From Saprospira sp. CCB-QB6 (lineage in GTDB: Bacteria > Bacteroidota > Bacteroidia > Chitinophagales > Saprospiraceae), in assembly GCF_028464065.1 (NCBI RefSeq), contig NZ_CP116808.1, positions 2,125,501 through 2,189,500 of the forward strand: a stretch of DNA of 64,000 nucleotides, read 5' to 3'. Under the pieces are notes generated by a model, which saw only the letters and a list, made by a program, of their open reading frames with translations, searched no databases and had not been told where the DNA came from. Below are positions 8,759-16,629 of the stretch, piece by piece. How positions within the stretch are numbered: the stretch's first letter is position 1; every line of letters starts with the position of its first letter. The position numbers were made by a program, and so were the translations under genes.

Positions 8759-9788
8759 CTTTTTCTTTGAGTGCTGCCAAGACCTGCTGCCAGCGCCAAG
8801 CCGACTGCATGATGTCCCCAATATCATAACTGGGGGTCCAGCCCAAACGATCTTTGGCCTTTTGGTAGTTGGCATAAATTGCCGCCACATCTCCAGCCCG
8901 AGCAGGGGCCAAACGATAGTTTAAAGGCTGCTGAGTAGCCGCCTCCGTGGCCCGAATGGTCTCCAGCACCGTGACGCCCTCGCCAATCCCAATATTAAAG
9001 ACTTCCAATCGCTCCTCATTGCGGCCCTCTTGCAAGTAGCTTAAGGCCAAGCGATGTGCCTTGGCTAAATCCATGATATGTATATAATCACGGACGCAAC
9101 TTCCGTCTCTAGTGGCGTAATCCTGCCCAAAAACTTGAAATTCTTTTCGCCAACCCATAGCCACTTCCATCAAAATGGGCACTAAATTATACGACTCTTT
9201 CTGTGGAAACTCGCCCAATAAACCCGATGGATGCGCTCCCGCTGGATTGAAATAACGCAGCAAGATAGCCTGCTGCTCTGGATAAGCCTGCAAGAAATCG
9301 CGAATGATCTCTTCCGACATTTGCTTGCTGCGGGCATAAGGACTCTCCGCCCGCCCTATCGGCGTTTGCTCATCCACAGGCAGCCGCTCCACATTGCCAT
9401 AAACCGAACAAGAGGAGGAGAAAATAAGCTGTTTGACCCCATGCTTTTGCATCTGCTCCAACAACTGACAAAGGCCCATTAGGTTGTTCTGATAGTAGCG
9501 CAAAGGCTGAGCTACCGACTCAGGCACACTCTTTAAGGCCGCAAAATGAATGACCGCCTCTATTTCTGGCTCAGCCAAAAAAACTTGGGCCAACCCCTCC
9601 GCATCACACAAATCTACTGCATAATGCCGAATAGTCTGGCCCGTGATTTCCTCCAAACGACCCAATACTTCAGGCGATGAACGAATATGACTGTCTAAAC
9701 TAATAAATTCATAGCCCGACTGAGCGAGCTCCAAAAGGCAATGGCTACCAATATAACCCGTCGCCCCCGTAAGCAGTACCTTGGCCAT
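8745..9788 (-). CDS. galE: UDP-glucose 4-epimerase GalE
   Basis: 347-aa extended short-chain dehydrogenase that interconverts UDP-glucose and UDP-galactose (or the N-acetyl forms) for surface polysaccharide synthesis. NAD-binding Rossmann motif GATGYIGS (residues 8-15), HFAALKSVPES (81-91), Ser cluster FSSSCSVYG (123-131) and the catalytic YARSK (Tyr151, Lys155) are all intact; PAGAHPSG and RDYIHIMDLA are GalE hallmarks. The ATG at 9788 overlaps the stop of an upstream 37-aa lipoprotein gene as TAATG, and its own stop overlaps the next gene. Confidence 0.96.
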   Translation of the reverse strand: MAKVLLTGATGYIGSHCLLELAQSGYEFISLDSHIRSSPEVLGRLEEITGQTIRHYAVDLCDAEGLAQVFLAEPEIEAVIHFAALKSVPESVAQPLRYYQNNLMGLCQLLEQMQKHGVKQLIFSSSCSVYGNVERLPVDEQTPIGRAESPYARSKQMSEEIIRDFLQAYPEQQAILLRYFNPAGAHPSGLLGEFPQKESYNLVPILMEVAMGWRKEFQVFGQDYATRDGSCVRDYIHIMDLAKAHRLALSYLQEGRNEERLEVFNIGIGEGVTVLETIRATEAATQQPLNYRLAPARAGDVAAIYANYQKAKDRLGWTPSYDIGDIMQSAWRWQQVLAALKEKDEVN

Positions 9789-9901
9789 TAGGGAAGTTGA
9801 ATTTTGTTAAAGGTAGGACAACCCTGACGCTTGGAAACGCAGCTGCTGCCTAAACTGAGCAAAAATAGACTGAGAACAAATACTAAAACTACTGATTTCA
9901 T
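9788..9901 (-). CDS. Tiny lipoprotein (37 aa) coupled to galE
   Basis: ATG at 9901, stop TAA at 9790-9788. The peptide starts MKSVVLVFVLSLFLLSLGSSC, a lipoprotein signal with the lipid-bearing Cys at residue 21, and leaves only a 17-residue mature part, VSKRQGCPTFNKIQLP after the Cys. The stop overlaps the galE ATG (TAATG), which supports it being a real translated gene. The GCPTF motif resembles the C-terminal end of the SprF-like protein at 61694 and the GGCPTW of the neighbouring small lipoprotein. Function unknown. Confidence 0.68.
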   Translation of the reverse strand: MKSVVLVFVLSLFLLSLGSSCVSKRQGCPTFNKIQLP

Positions 9902-9913
9902 AAGTACTAGAGT

Positions 9914-10039
9914 TTAAGAATTGGCAGAAATAGACCAAGTTGGGCAACCACCACAACGATTGGCTCGACAACTAGATAATAAAGCCATCATACTAAGACT
10001 GAGGGCAAAAACGAACAAGAGCTTTCTGTGCTTTTTCAT
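9914..10039 (-). CDS. Tiny lipoprotein (41 aa)
   Basis: ATG at 10039, TAA at 9916-9914. The N-terminus MKKHRKLLFVFALSLSMMA leads to the lipobox LLSSC (Cys24), and the mature part is only 18 residues, RANRCGGCPTWSISANS after the Cys. It shares its overall plan and the CG/GCPT motif with the 37-aa lipoprotein that begins 12 bp downstream, so the pair looks like a tandem duplication at the head of the galE operon. Function unknown. Confidence 0.66.
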   Translation of the reverse strand: MKKHRKLLFVFALSLSMMALLSSCRANRCGGCPTWSISANS

Positions 10040-10072
10040 ATTTTTCTGTTTTATTCGCAAGCTAAATGATTC

Positions 10073-10240
10073 TTTTTTTGGGGCCTCCCCTCGCCCTCAA
10101 GGGCTCGGGGCGCTAGGCTACAGGGCTCGCTATTCGCTCGGCCCTGCGCGGGCTTCGCCCGCTGGGTCTGGCCCTCTGGGCCACCCTTGCGCAGCGCTAG
10201 GCCAATAGGGCCTGCGGCCCTAGGCGGCTTTGCCGCCCCC
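10073..10240 (+). repeat. Dispersed intergenic hairpin element, copy 4
   Basis: Lies between the divergent small lipoprotein (minus) and the glycosyltransferase (plus). The T7GGGGCCTCCCC end is followed by a GGGCTCGCTATTCGCTCGGCCC-type core. Variable hairpins are GCGGGC-ttc-GCCCGC and GGCCC-tct-GGGCC. The end AGCGCTAGGCCA is extended by further hairpins (AGGGCC-tgc-GGCCCT, GGCGGC-ttt-GCCGCC). Confidence 0.82.
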
Positions 10241-10260
10241 TTATCTAAACCATAAACGCT

Positions 10261-11334
10261 ATGCCAAAGGCAAAACGTATCTTATTTACGGCCCTAAATT
10301 GGGGTTTGGGTCATGCTAGCCGAACAATTCCACTCATTCAAAAGGCTATAGCACTTGATTTGCAACCTTATTTAGCCGCAGAAGGAGAGGCTTTGGCCCT
10401 TTGGCAAGAAGAATTCCCTGATCTGCCGCATATTGAACTGCCGCCCTATAATATTAGCTACCCCAGCCAAAATATGAGCTGGAATATGGCCCAGCAACTG
10501 CCGCAGATTCTCCGCGCTATGGCTAAAGAACAAGTACTACTGCCGAAGTTAGTAAATAAATACCAAATCTCGGTCCTGCTCAATGATAATCGCTACGGCT
10601 GCTATCTGTCGAGCCTACCTAGCGCCTTTTTGGGCCATCAGCTGCGTATTGCCTTTCCCTATCGCTGGCAAAAACGCCTGCTGCAACCCCTCAACCGCTT
10701 TTTATTGCAAAAACATAAGCTGATTTGGCTGCCCGACTATCAAGGAGGGGCAAACCTTTCGGGGGAGCTAGGGCAGGGCCTCCCCTGGCCCAATATCCGT
10801 TATATTGGTCCCCTTTCTAGATTGCAAACTACAGGCCTTCAACAAAAGGATTATGAGATAGTTGCACTTTTATCAGGCCCCGAACCTCAGCGGCAGTATC
10901 TAGAAGACGAATTGAGGCAAAAATTGGCGCTGCTTCCCCAAAAAAGCCTAATCATTAGGGGCAAAATAGGAGCGACTGGTGCCAAATTAAGCGGAGATTA
11001 TCCCCACATCTTGCCCTATGCCGCTGGTCAAGAACTCGCTAGTTACCTCCTTTCGGCTAAGCTACTGGTTTTGCGAGCGGGCTATAGTAGCCTGATGGAT
11101 TTGGCCCAACTAAGGGCGGGCGCTATGCTCCTCTGCCCAACGCCTGGCCAAACAGAACAAGAATATCTGGCCCAAGGCTTGGTTAAGCAGGGCCGCGCAC
11201 AACTACAAGCCCAAAACCATTTGCAGTTGGAGCAGGCTTGGGCCCAAAAAGACCAATTCCTTCCCCATTGGCCCCAAAGGGAACAGCTAGATCTAAGCCC
11301 TTTCTTTCAGGAGCTACTAGATTTGGCCCAATAA
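10261..11334 (+). CDS. MurG/GT28-like glycosyltransferase
   Basis: 357-aa GT-B-fold protein. The N-terminus (RILFTALNWGLGHASRTIPL) has the Gly-rich loop and GHASR signature of MurG-like enzymes that bind lipid-linked acceptors. The C-terminal half has the nucleotide-sugar site pattern: LLSGPEPQR, LPYAAGQELASYLLSAKLLVLRAG (split as 247-270) and PTPGQTEQEYLAQGL. No membrane helix is evident, so it likely works at the cytoplasmic face. Donor and acceptor cannot be read from the sequence; envelope glycan or glycolipid synthesis is likely given galE close by on the other strand. Confidence 0.75.
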   Translation: MPKAKRILFTALNWGLGHASRTIPLIQKAIALDLQPYLAAEGEALALWQEEFPDLPHIELPPYNISYPSQNMSWNMAQQLPQILRAMAKEQVLLPKLVNKYQISVLLNDNRYGCYLSSLPSAFLGHQLRIAFPYRWQKRLLQPLNRFLLQKHKLIWLPDYQGGANLSGELGQGLPWPNIRYIGPLSRLQTTGLQQKDYEIVALLSGPEPQRQYLEDELRQKLALLPQKSLIIRGKIGATGAKLSGDYPHILPYAAGQELASYLLSAKLLVLRAGYSSLMDLAQLRAGAMLLCPTPGQTEQEYLAQGLVKQGRAQLQAQNHLQLEQAWAQKDQFLPHWPQREQLDLSPFFQELLDLAQ

Positions 11335-11399
11335 ATAAGAATCTAGCTGCCTGCCCTTTATGATTTTCTCCTTTTTGAATGAGGATTTTTATCTCTTTG

Positions 11400-11932
11400 G
11401 GGCTGTGGGAGCCACAGAGCGAAAACGGAGAGTGGATTTAGGTCTGTGGGAGCCACAGAGCGAAAACGGAGAGTGGATTTAGGGCTGTGGGAGCCACAGA
11501 GCAGAAACGGAGAGCGGATTTAGGGCTGTGGGAGCCACAGAGCAGAAACGGAGAGCGGATTTAGGGCTGTGGGAGCCACAGAGCGAAAACGGAGAGCGGA
11601 TTTAGGGCTGTGGGAGCCACAGAGCGAAAACGGAGAGCGGATTTAGGGCTGTGGGAGCCACAGAGCGAAAACGGGGAGTGGATTTAGGGCTGTGGGAGCC
11701 ACAGAGCGAAAACGGAGAGTGGATTTAGGTCTGTGGGAGCCACAGAGCGAAAACGGAGAGTGGATTTAGGTCTGTGGGAGCCACAGAGCGAAAACGGAGA
11801 GTGGATTTAGGGCTGTGGGAGCCACAGCGTGGAAACGGAGAGTGGATTTGGGTCTGTGGTGGTCACAGAGCAGAAACGGAGAGTGGATTTAGGTCTGTGG
11901 CGGCCACAGCGTGGAAACGGGGAGTGGATTAA
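11400..11932. repeat. Tandem array of thirteen 41-bp hairpin units
   Basis: Exact 41-bp period; the CTGTGG hairpin begins at 11403, 11444, 11485 and so on to 11895. Each unit has a stem CTGTGG-gag-CCACAG followed by AGCGAAAACGGAGAGTGGAT. Variants cluster: GAGCAGAAACGG in units 3, 4 and 12, AGCGTGG in 11 and 13. In units 12 and 13 the hairpin changes to CTGTG-gtggt-CACAG and CTGTGG-cgg-CCACAG, so pairing is kept. There are no unique spacers, so this is not CRISPR. The array starts 65 bp after the glycosyltransferase stop and abuts dispersed element copy 5. Confidence 0.95.
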
Positions 11933-12105
11933 AGGCAAAGGCCTTATTGGTCCTACAGGCCCCGAAGGGGCCGCAGGCTGACTGGCTTGTAGGGGTGGCC
12001 CGAAGGGCCAGACCAAGGGGCGGGACGCCCCGCAGGGCCGAGCAGACTTGCGAGCCCCGAAAAGGCAGGACCCGAAGCGCAGCGGAGGGGCAGCCCCAAA
12101 TAAAA
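11933..12105 (-). repeat. Dispersed intergenic hairpin element, copy 5
   Basis: Directly joined to the 41-bp array. Variable hairpins: GGCCCC-gaa-GGGGCC at the outer end, GGCCC-gaa-GGGCC beside the AGACC box, and GGGGC-gggac-GCCCC next to the GGGCCGAGC core. The GGGGC end reads GGGGCAGCCCCAAATAAA. The following 200 bp up to the next gene show nothing further recognisable. Confidence 0.8.
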
Positions 12106-12307
12106 AGAAGAAAATAAGAGGAAGACAGCCGTTTATCGGCTAGATAAAGAGCAAAAACTAAATGCCTAAGCATTTGGAGGAATGCTGAAAATTGCAAGAA
12201 AAGCAGTAATATTACGTTTTCTAAGTCTTAACTTATGGAAACAGCTTTAGTCTTCTAGGGAACTATGCAGAAAATCAGGCTACAAGCTATTTTAGATAAC
12301 AACAACT

Positions 12308-15300
12308 ATGGCAAAGAAGAATAGAAAATCGAGCCCGCAACCCAGCAACTACAAAACTTACAAGATTAACTATAAGGGATTATTGACCGTTGTTTATCCG
12401 TTGCTGCCAGCTAGTGATTTGGCGCTCTTTAAGAAAGATTGGGCGAGTTTTAAGAAGGCTTGGCCGACTGCGGCAGAGCTTTTGTTATTTAATAGTTTAG
12501 GGGATGAGGCTGCGGCTGCTGATTGGGCCAAATGGGCCGAAGAAGAGGGGGAGAACGTCCGTTATTTGGCGGAAAAAATAGCTCCTGCTTCGATTTTTGG
12601 GCAGGCGGTAGACTTGGCTCAGGGGGAAGACCTCTTGTTTGCCGATGGAAGTCAGGGGATTGCTTTGAGCAATCTTTTGGATTGGATGGATAATCGAGAA
12701 GAAGCCTTGGCGGCTGATACGATCTACTTAGGTAGTCGTAAACATACGGGCTCTAAAAAGTTGGAGGCCAAAGATGGTCTACTTTTGAGTCAGTTGCACA
12801 ATAGTTATCTACAATTTTGGACGCCCCTCTATCTACAGGATAGTCAGGCGCCTTTTTATTTTATGGCCAAGGGCTTAGCTGAGCAATTGGCGCAGCTAAC
12901 GGTTTCGGGTCAACAGACCGACCTCTTATTGATGGCTCAACTGGAGGGGATTCCCATTCAGGAAATGCCGATTAGTTGGCGGCATGGGGCCAATAGAGAG
13001 GGGGGCTTGGGGCGTATAGCTCAAAAGGCCTTTGCGGGGCTCTTAGCTCGTCCTAAAAACAAGATAAAATACTTCTTTCTCAATCCTTGGACCGAGGCCA
13101 GTAAGGCCTTGGCCAAAGAGCCGACCATCTATCGTTTTTTGTATGCGGTATCGGCCTTACTCATCCTCTTCATTATGGCGGGTTTGAGTTTTGATTATGG
13201 GATTACGGGAGATGAGGTTTTGCAGAAGGATTATGGGGATAATGTATTAGCCTATTTTGAGTCGGATGGGAAAGATCGGGCTTGTATGAACCAAAGTAAC
13301 CTGCATTATTATGGGGGCCTTTTTGATTATCTGGCGGCTTGGTGCAATAAGTATTTAGGTTGGTTTGACACCTATGACACTCGGCATTTGCTCAATGCCT
13401 TATTTGGTTTTTTAGCCATCTTATTTACGGCTCGTTTGGGTAAAGTTCTTTCTGGACGTTGGTCGATGGCCCTATTGACCTTAGTTTTGCTTACACTTTC
13501 GCCCCGTTTCTTTGGGCATAGCATGAACAATCCCAAAGATATCCCCTTTGCGATGGGCTATATGATGGGGATTTACTATATGGTTATCTTGACCAAACAG
13601 CTGCCTCGTCCGTCTAGCCGAGCGATATTGATGAGTGCTCTAGGTTTGGGAATAACCTTTAGTATGCGTTCGGGGGGGATCCTGTTGATTCCTTATTTGG
13701 GTTTATTTATGGGCAGCCGAGTAATTTTGTGTCCACAATTGCGCCCAGCGCTGACCCAATTTAAAGTAGGGCAGCTGCTTCGCTATGCGGCTATTCTCTT
13801 AGGGGTATCGGGTTTAGGCTATTGGATGGGGACTTGGTATTGGCCTTATGCGCAGGAAGATATATTGAACCACCCCTTAGAATCGCTTTCTGAGATGACC
13901 AACTTCTCGACGGGGATTCGTATGCTTTGGGGCGGCAAGCATTTGTGGTCGGATCAGTTGCCTTGGTATTATATACCTACTTGGTTAGCGATCTCTTCTC
14001 CGATTATTGTGCTATTGGGTTTGCCTTTGGTGCTGCTCTTATTCTTGAAGAAAGCCTTTAGACAGAAGCGGGCCTACTACTTTAACTTGGTCCTTTTTAC
14101 GGGGGTATTTCCTGTAGCTTATGCGGTATATAAAGAGTCTTCGCTATATGATGGAATGCGTCACTTTTTGTTTATCTATCCCATTTTAGTTTTGGCGGCG
14201 GCTTATGGTTGGTTCAACCTCATTCGGATGATTCGGCCTGCGGCTGTACGTTATGCTGCTATTGCTGGGGTAGTGGGACTATTGGCCTTACCTACGGCTT
14301 GGATGTTCCGTAGCCACCCTTATCAATACGTCTATTTCAATGAATTCTTTGGGGGCTTAGAAGAAGCTTATGGCTATTATGAGACCGACTATTGGATGAC
14401 CTGTATGCGTAATCTTTCGGATTGGTTGATAGAGAATGAGCCCAAGGTTAAGGCGGGAGAAGAGGTCATCGTTGCGACGAACTGTGCCAAACCTGTGGCC
14501 CATTACTTCAGAGATTATCCCAATGTCAAAGTGCGCTATGTGCGCTACCACGAGCGTGTCAAAACGGGCTATGATTATCTACTTTCCTATTCTCGTTTTG
14601 TAAGTCATGGCTTTTTACAGTCCGAAACTTGGCCTCCCGCAGAAGTGGTGCATCTAGAAGAGGTGGACGGTGTACCTTTGGGGGCGGTAAGCAAGGCCCC
14701 GAATGGAAATAAGAAGGGAGAGATGGCCCAGAAGGCCTTTACAGAAAAGCGTTATGCAGAGGGGGTAGCCCTTTTGGAGGAAGTGCTGGCCGCTGATCCT
14801 AAAAATGAAAGTGCGATGTTAGTGCTTTCTCAATATTACCCTCAGGTGGGGAAAATGGAAGAGATGAAAAACGTTTTGACCCGTATGCGAGAGCTTGCCA
14901 ATGACTATGTGAATGGTTTGGGCATGGCGGGGGTTTATTATCTCAATGCCCAACAACCTGATAGCGCCCGCTACTATTTTGAGCGAGCAACCGAATTGAA
15001 TTACAAATATAGTTTTGGTTATTTCCACTTAGCTAATTTGGCCCTTAAAGAGGAAAAGGATGTGAATAAGGCCTTATCTATTTGGGCAGACTTTGATACC
15101 TATGGCGGACAGCCTGCTCAGGGCTATCAGATTGCTGTGCAGGTAGCCCAACAGGCTAAAAATCGTCCTTATGAGTTATACTTCAGAGGAAAAGCCTTGG
15201 CTGTGGCGGGCAAACACCTAGAAGCTTATCAATTGTTTGGGCAAGCGATAGCCGTAGACCCCAATTTTGAGCCTGCCCTCAAGGCTAAAAAGCTATATGA

Positions 15301-15361
15301 TGATAATAGCAAAAGGGCCCAAGATGAAGAGGAGATGGCGCGTAAGAAAGGGGCTAAATAG
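12308..15361 (+). CDS. Fusion of degenerate GT2-like domain, GT-C-type polytopic membrane domain and TPRs
   Basis: 1017 aa. Residues 20-235 follow the layout of a GT2 (dolichol-phosphate sugar synthase-like) domain: GLLTVVYPLLP, LLFADGSQG (about 108-116), IYLGSR, DSQAPFYFM (about 178-186, where the family has DTQCGFK-like wording) and EMPISWRH (about 218-225). The DxD metal site is not intact, so this part is probably inactive. Residues 276-660 hold about ten membrane helices; the first outer loop FDYGITGDE resembles the acidic motif of GT-C mannosyl/arabinosyltransferases. Residues 798-1000 are TPR-like helices (AFTEKRYAEGVALLEEVLA, YYFERATELN). Likely transfers sugar from a lipid carrier at the outer face; specificity unknown. 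Confidence 0.7.
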   Translation: MAKKNRKSSPQPSNYKTYKINYKGLLTVVYPLLPASDLALFKKDWASFKKAWPTAAELLLFNSLGDEAAAADWAKWAEEEGENVRYLAEKIAPASIFGQAVDLAQGEDLLFADGSQGIALSNLLDWMDNREEALAADTIYLGSRKHTGSKKLEAKDGLLLSQLHNSYLQFWTPLYLQDSQAPFYFMAKGLAEQLAQLTVSGQQTDLLLMAQLEGIPIQEMPISWRHGANREGGLGRIAQKAFAGLLARPKNKIKYFFLNPWTEASKALAKEPTIYRFLYAVSALLILFIMAGLSFDYGITGDEVLQKDYGDNVLAYFESDGKDRACMNQSNLHYYGGLFDYLAAWCNKYLGWFDTYDTRHLLNALFGFLAILFTARLGKVLSGRWSMALLTLVLLTLSPRFFGHSMNNPKDIPFAMGYMMGIYYMVILTKQLPRPSSRAILMSALGLGITFSMRSGGILLIPYLGLFMGSRVILCPQLRPALTQFKVGQLLRYAAILLGVSGLGYWMGTWYWPYAQEDILNHPLESLSEMTNFSTGIRMLWGGKHLWSDQLPWYYIPTWLAISSPIIVLLGLPLVLLLFLKKAFRQKRAYYFNLVLFTGVFPVAYAVYKESSLYDGMRHFLFIYPILVLAAAYGWFNLIRMIRPAAVRYAAIAGVVGLLALPTAWMFRSHPYQYVYFNEFFGGLEEAYGYYETDYWMTCMRNLSDWLIENEPKVKAGEEVIVATNCAKPVAHYFRDYPNVKVRYVRYHERVKTGYDYLLSYSRFVSHGFLQSETWPPAEVVHLEEVDGVPLGAVSKAPNGNKKGEMAQKAFTEKRYAEGVALLEEVLAADPKNESAMLVLSQYYPQVGKMEEMKNVLTRMRELANDYVNGLGMAGVYYLNAQQPDSARYYFERATELNYKYSFGYFHLANLALKEEKDVNKALSIWADFDTYGGQPAQGYQIAVQVAQQAKNRPYELYFRGKALAVAGKHLEAYQLFGQAIAVDPNFEPALKAKKLYDDNSKRAQDEEEMARKKGAK

Positions 15362-15384
15362 TTCCTGTTAGGATAAAAAGAAGA

Positions 15385-15419
15385 GGCCAGCTAGAGAAAT
15401 ATCTAGCTGGCCCTTTTTA
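15385..15419 (+). terminator. Rho-independent terminator
   Basis: Stem GGCCAGCTAGA (15385-15395) pairs with TCTAGCTGGCC (15402-15412), 6-nt loop, followed by CTTTTTAT. It ends the transcript of the 1017-aa membrane protein. Confidence 0.9.
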
Positions 15420-15505
15420 TATCTAGCTAGTCTTAAGCTAAGTACTCAGACTATTAGGTTGATTTTATAAGAAGAAGAGTTCTTGTTGATAGCGAAAGAG
15501 AGGCG

Positions 15506-16093
15506 CTAACGGGGAAAATCTATTTGATGTTGTACTCTTTGGGCCTGTACAATATGGCGTTCATTATGATAGATCAAAAAGCGCAGCATATCGCCTAGAC
15601 GAAGTTTGATGAGGGGAAAAATGGCGATACTTACTTTATAGCGGTTGATGTCAATCCCTTGGGCATCGGCTAAGAAGATGCGAAATTTATCTTGGTCGGC
15701 TAGATAGCGTTGAATAATGCTAGCGGGAACATATTGGCTTTGGCTGGGCTGATAAGCTTTGGGGCTTTTCATCTTTAGCCCTAGTTGGTTTTCTTCATTA
15801 AGCTGTACGCCTTGGACAAAGCGTTTGCCGATGATGCCTGCCTTATAATATTCTACTTTTGGCTTTTGGGCCCTGCGAGCCTTTTTGAGGACTTGTTCTA
15901 AGGGCGCAATGTAATAGCCTGAAATAATATTGAGATGGTCTAAACATTCCCCAATACTCCAGCTTTTGGGGCTGGGTTTCCAGTTAAACTGCTGTGGACT
16001 AAGTATGGCAAAGTCTCGTTCTACAATCTCTGATAGTCGCCTCATCAGCCGATCTAGTTCTTGAAGGAGCTCTTTCTGTGTTTTCTCTTTCAT
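15506..16093 (-). CDS. DinB-like superfamily protein
   Basis: 195-aa cytoplasmic four-helix protein of the DinB/YfiT metal-binding superfamily. Visible signatures are SWSIGECLDHLNII (His53 region), the middle helix with IIQRYLADQDKFR and the C-terminal HNERHIVQAQRV, giving the three spaced histidines typical of the metal site. Family members include thiol-transferases and many proteins of unknown role, so no substrate is proposed. It is the last gene of a three-gene minus-strand group, with a hairpin between it and the small membrane protein upstream. Confidence 0.82.
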   Translation of the reverse strand: MKEKTQKELLQELDRLMRRLSEIVERDFAILSPQQFNWKPSPKSWSIGECLDHLNIISGYYIAPLEQVLKKARRAQKPKVEYYKAGIIGKRFVQGVQLNEENQLGLKMKSPKAYQPSQSQYVPASIIQRYLADQDKFRIFLADAQGIDINRYKVSIAIFPLIKLRLGDMLRFLIYHNERHIVQAQRVQHQIDFPR

Positions 16094-16105
16094 AAGTATA
16101 AGTTA

Positions 16106-16138
16106 AACAGGCCTTTGCTACTAAAGCAAAGGCCTGTT
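16106..16138 (-). other. Strong intergenic hairpin
   Basis: A 14-bp perfect stem (AACAGGCCTTTGCT with AGCAAAGGCCTGTT) and 5-nt loop between two minus-strand genes. It lacks a downstream T-run on the minus strand, so it may be an mRNA processing or attenuation structure rather than a full terminator. Confidence 0.6.
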
Positions 16139-16154
16139 GGGGGATAAAAAGCAA

Positions 16155-16571
16155 TTATAAGACACTAAGTATTAATAAATAGGCGCCAGTGCCCATACTT
16201 ACTAAACCAGCAGTGACTTGATAGGGGGCCAACTTCTTACGAACCATTTCCGCCTTTTCTTTGGCATTGCCCGTTTCATCTTGCTCGGCAATGAATTTAT
16301 TGATCATGGGATAGCTGAGCAAAAAGCCCACAACAATGGTAGAGACAACACAACCCAAAGCCATCATATAGCTAAGGATTGAGACTTGGCTACTCCCACC
16401 AAATAGACTAAATAATCGAAGGGCGGCCAAGATGAGGGCGACTAACCCAATCATGGCTTGATAAGGACTTATCTTTTCGATCAGATCTTTGGCATCGGGT
16501 AAACGTTCAATAACAAAGTTCGAAGCAGCCAAAAGGCCTGCAATAATACCAGCTAAAGCTAATAGAAACAT
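16155..16571 (-). CDS. Small four-helix membrane protein with internal duplication
   Basis: 138 aa with four predicted membrane helices. The two halves echo each other: IEKISPYQAMIGLVAL (residues 32-47) and RKKLAPYQVTAGLVSM (about 111-126) both place a charged helix end and a 'PYQ' turn before a membrane helix starting with Gly-Leu-Val. This suggests an ancient internal duplication. No family name recognised. It lies 58 bp after the beta-propeller gene and 62 bp before the DinB-like gene on the same strand. Confidence 0.65.
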   Translation of the reverse strand: MFLLALAGIIAGLLAASNFVIERLPDAKDLIEKISPYQAMIGLVALILAALRLFSLFGGSSQVSILSYMMALGCVVSTIVVGFLLSYPMINKFIAEQDETGNAKEKAEMVRKKLAPYQVTAGLVSMGTGAYLLILSVL

Positions 16572-16629
16572 AGATTTATATCTGTTTTTGTAATGAAAGG
16601 ATCAATTACTCATAATACAAAAAAACAAC

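Noticed and set aside
8759-8890. Upstream in-frame extension of the small secreted protein into galE.
   Set aside because: The extension lies fully within galE and would bury the signal peptide that begins at the ATG at 8758.
11400-11932. Possible CRISPR array.
   Set aside because: The 41-bp units are directly contiguous with no unique spacers, and no cas genes are visible.
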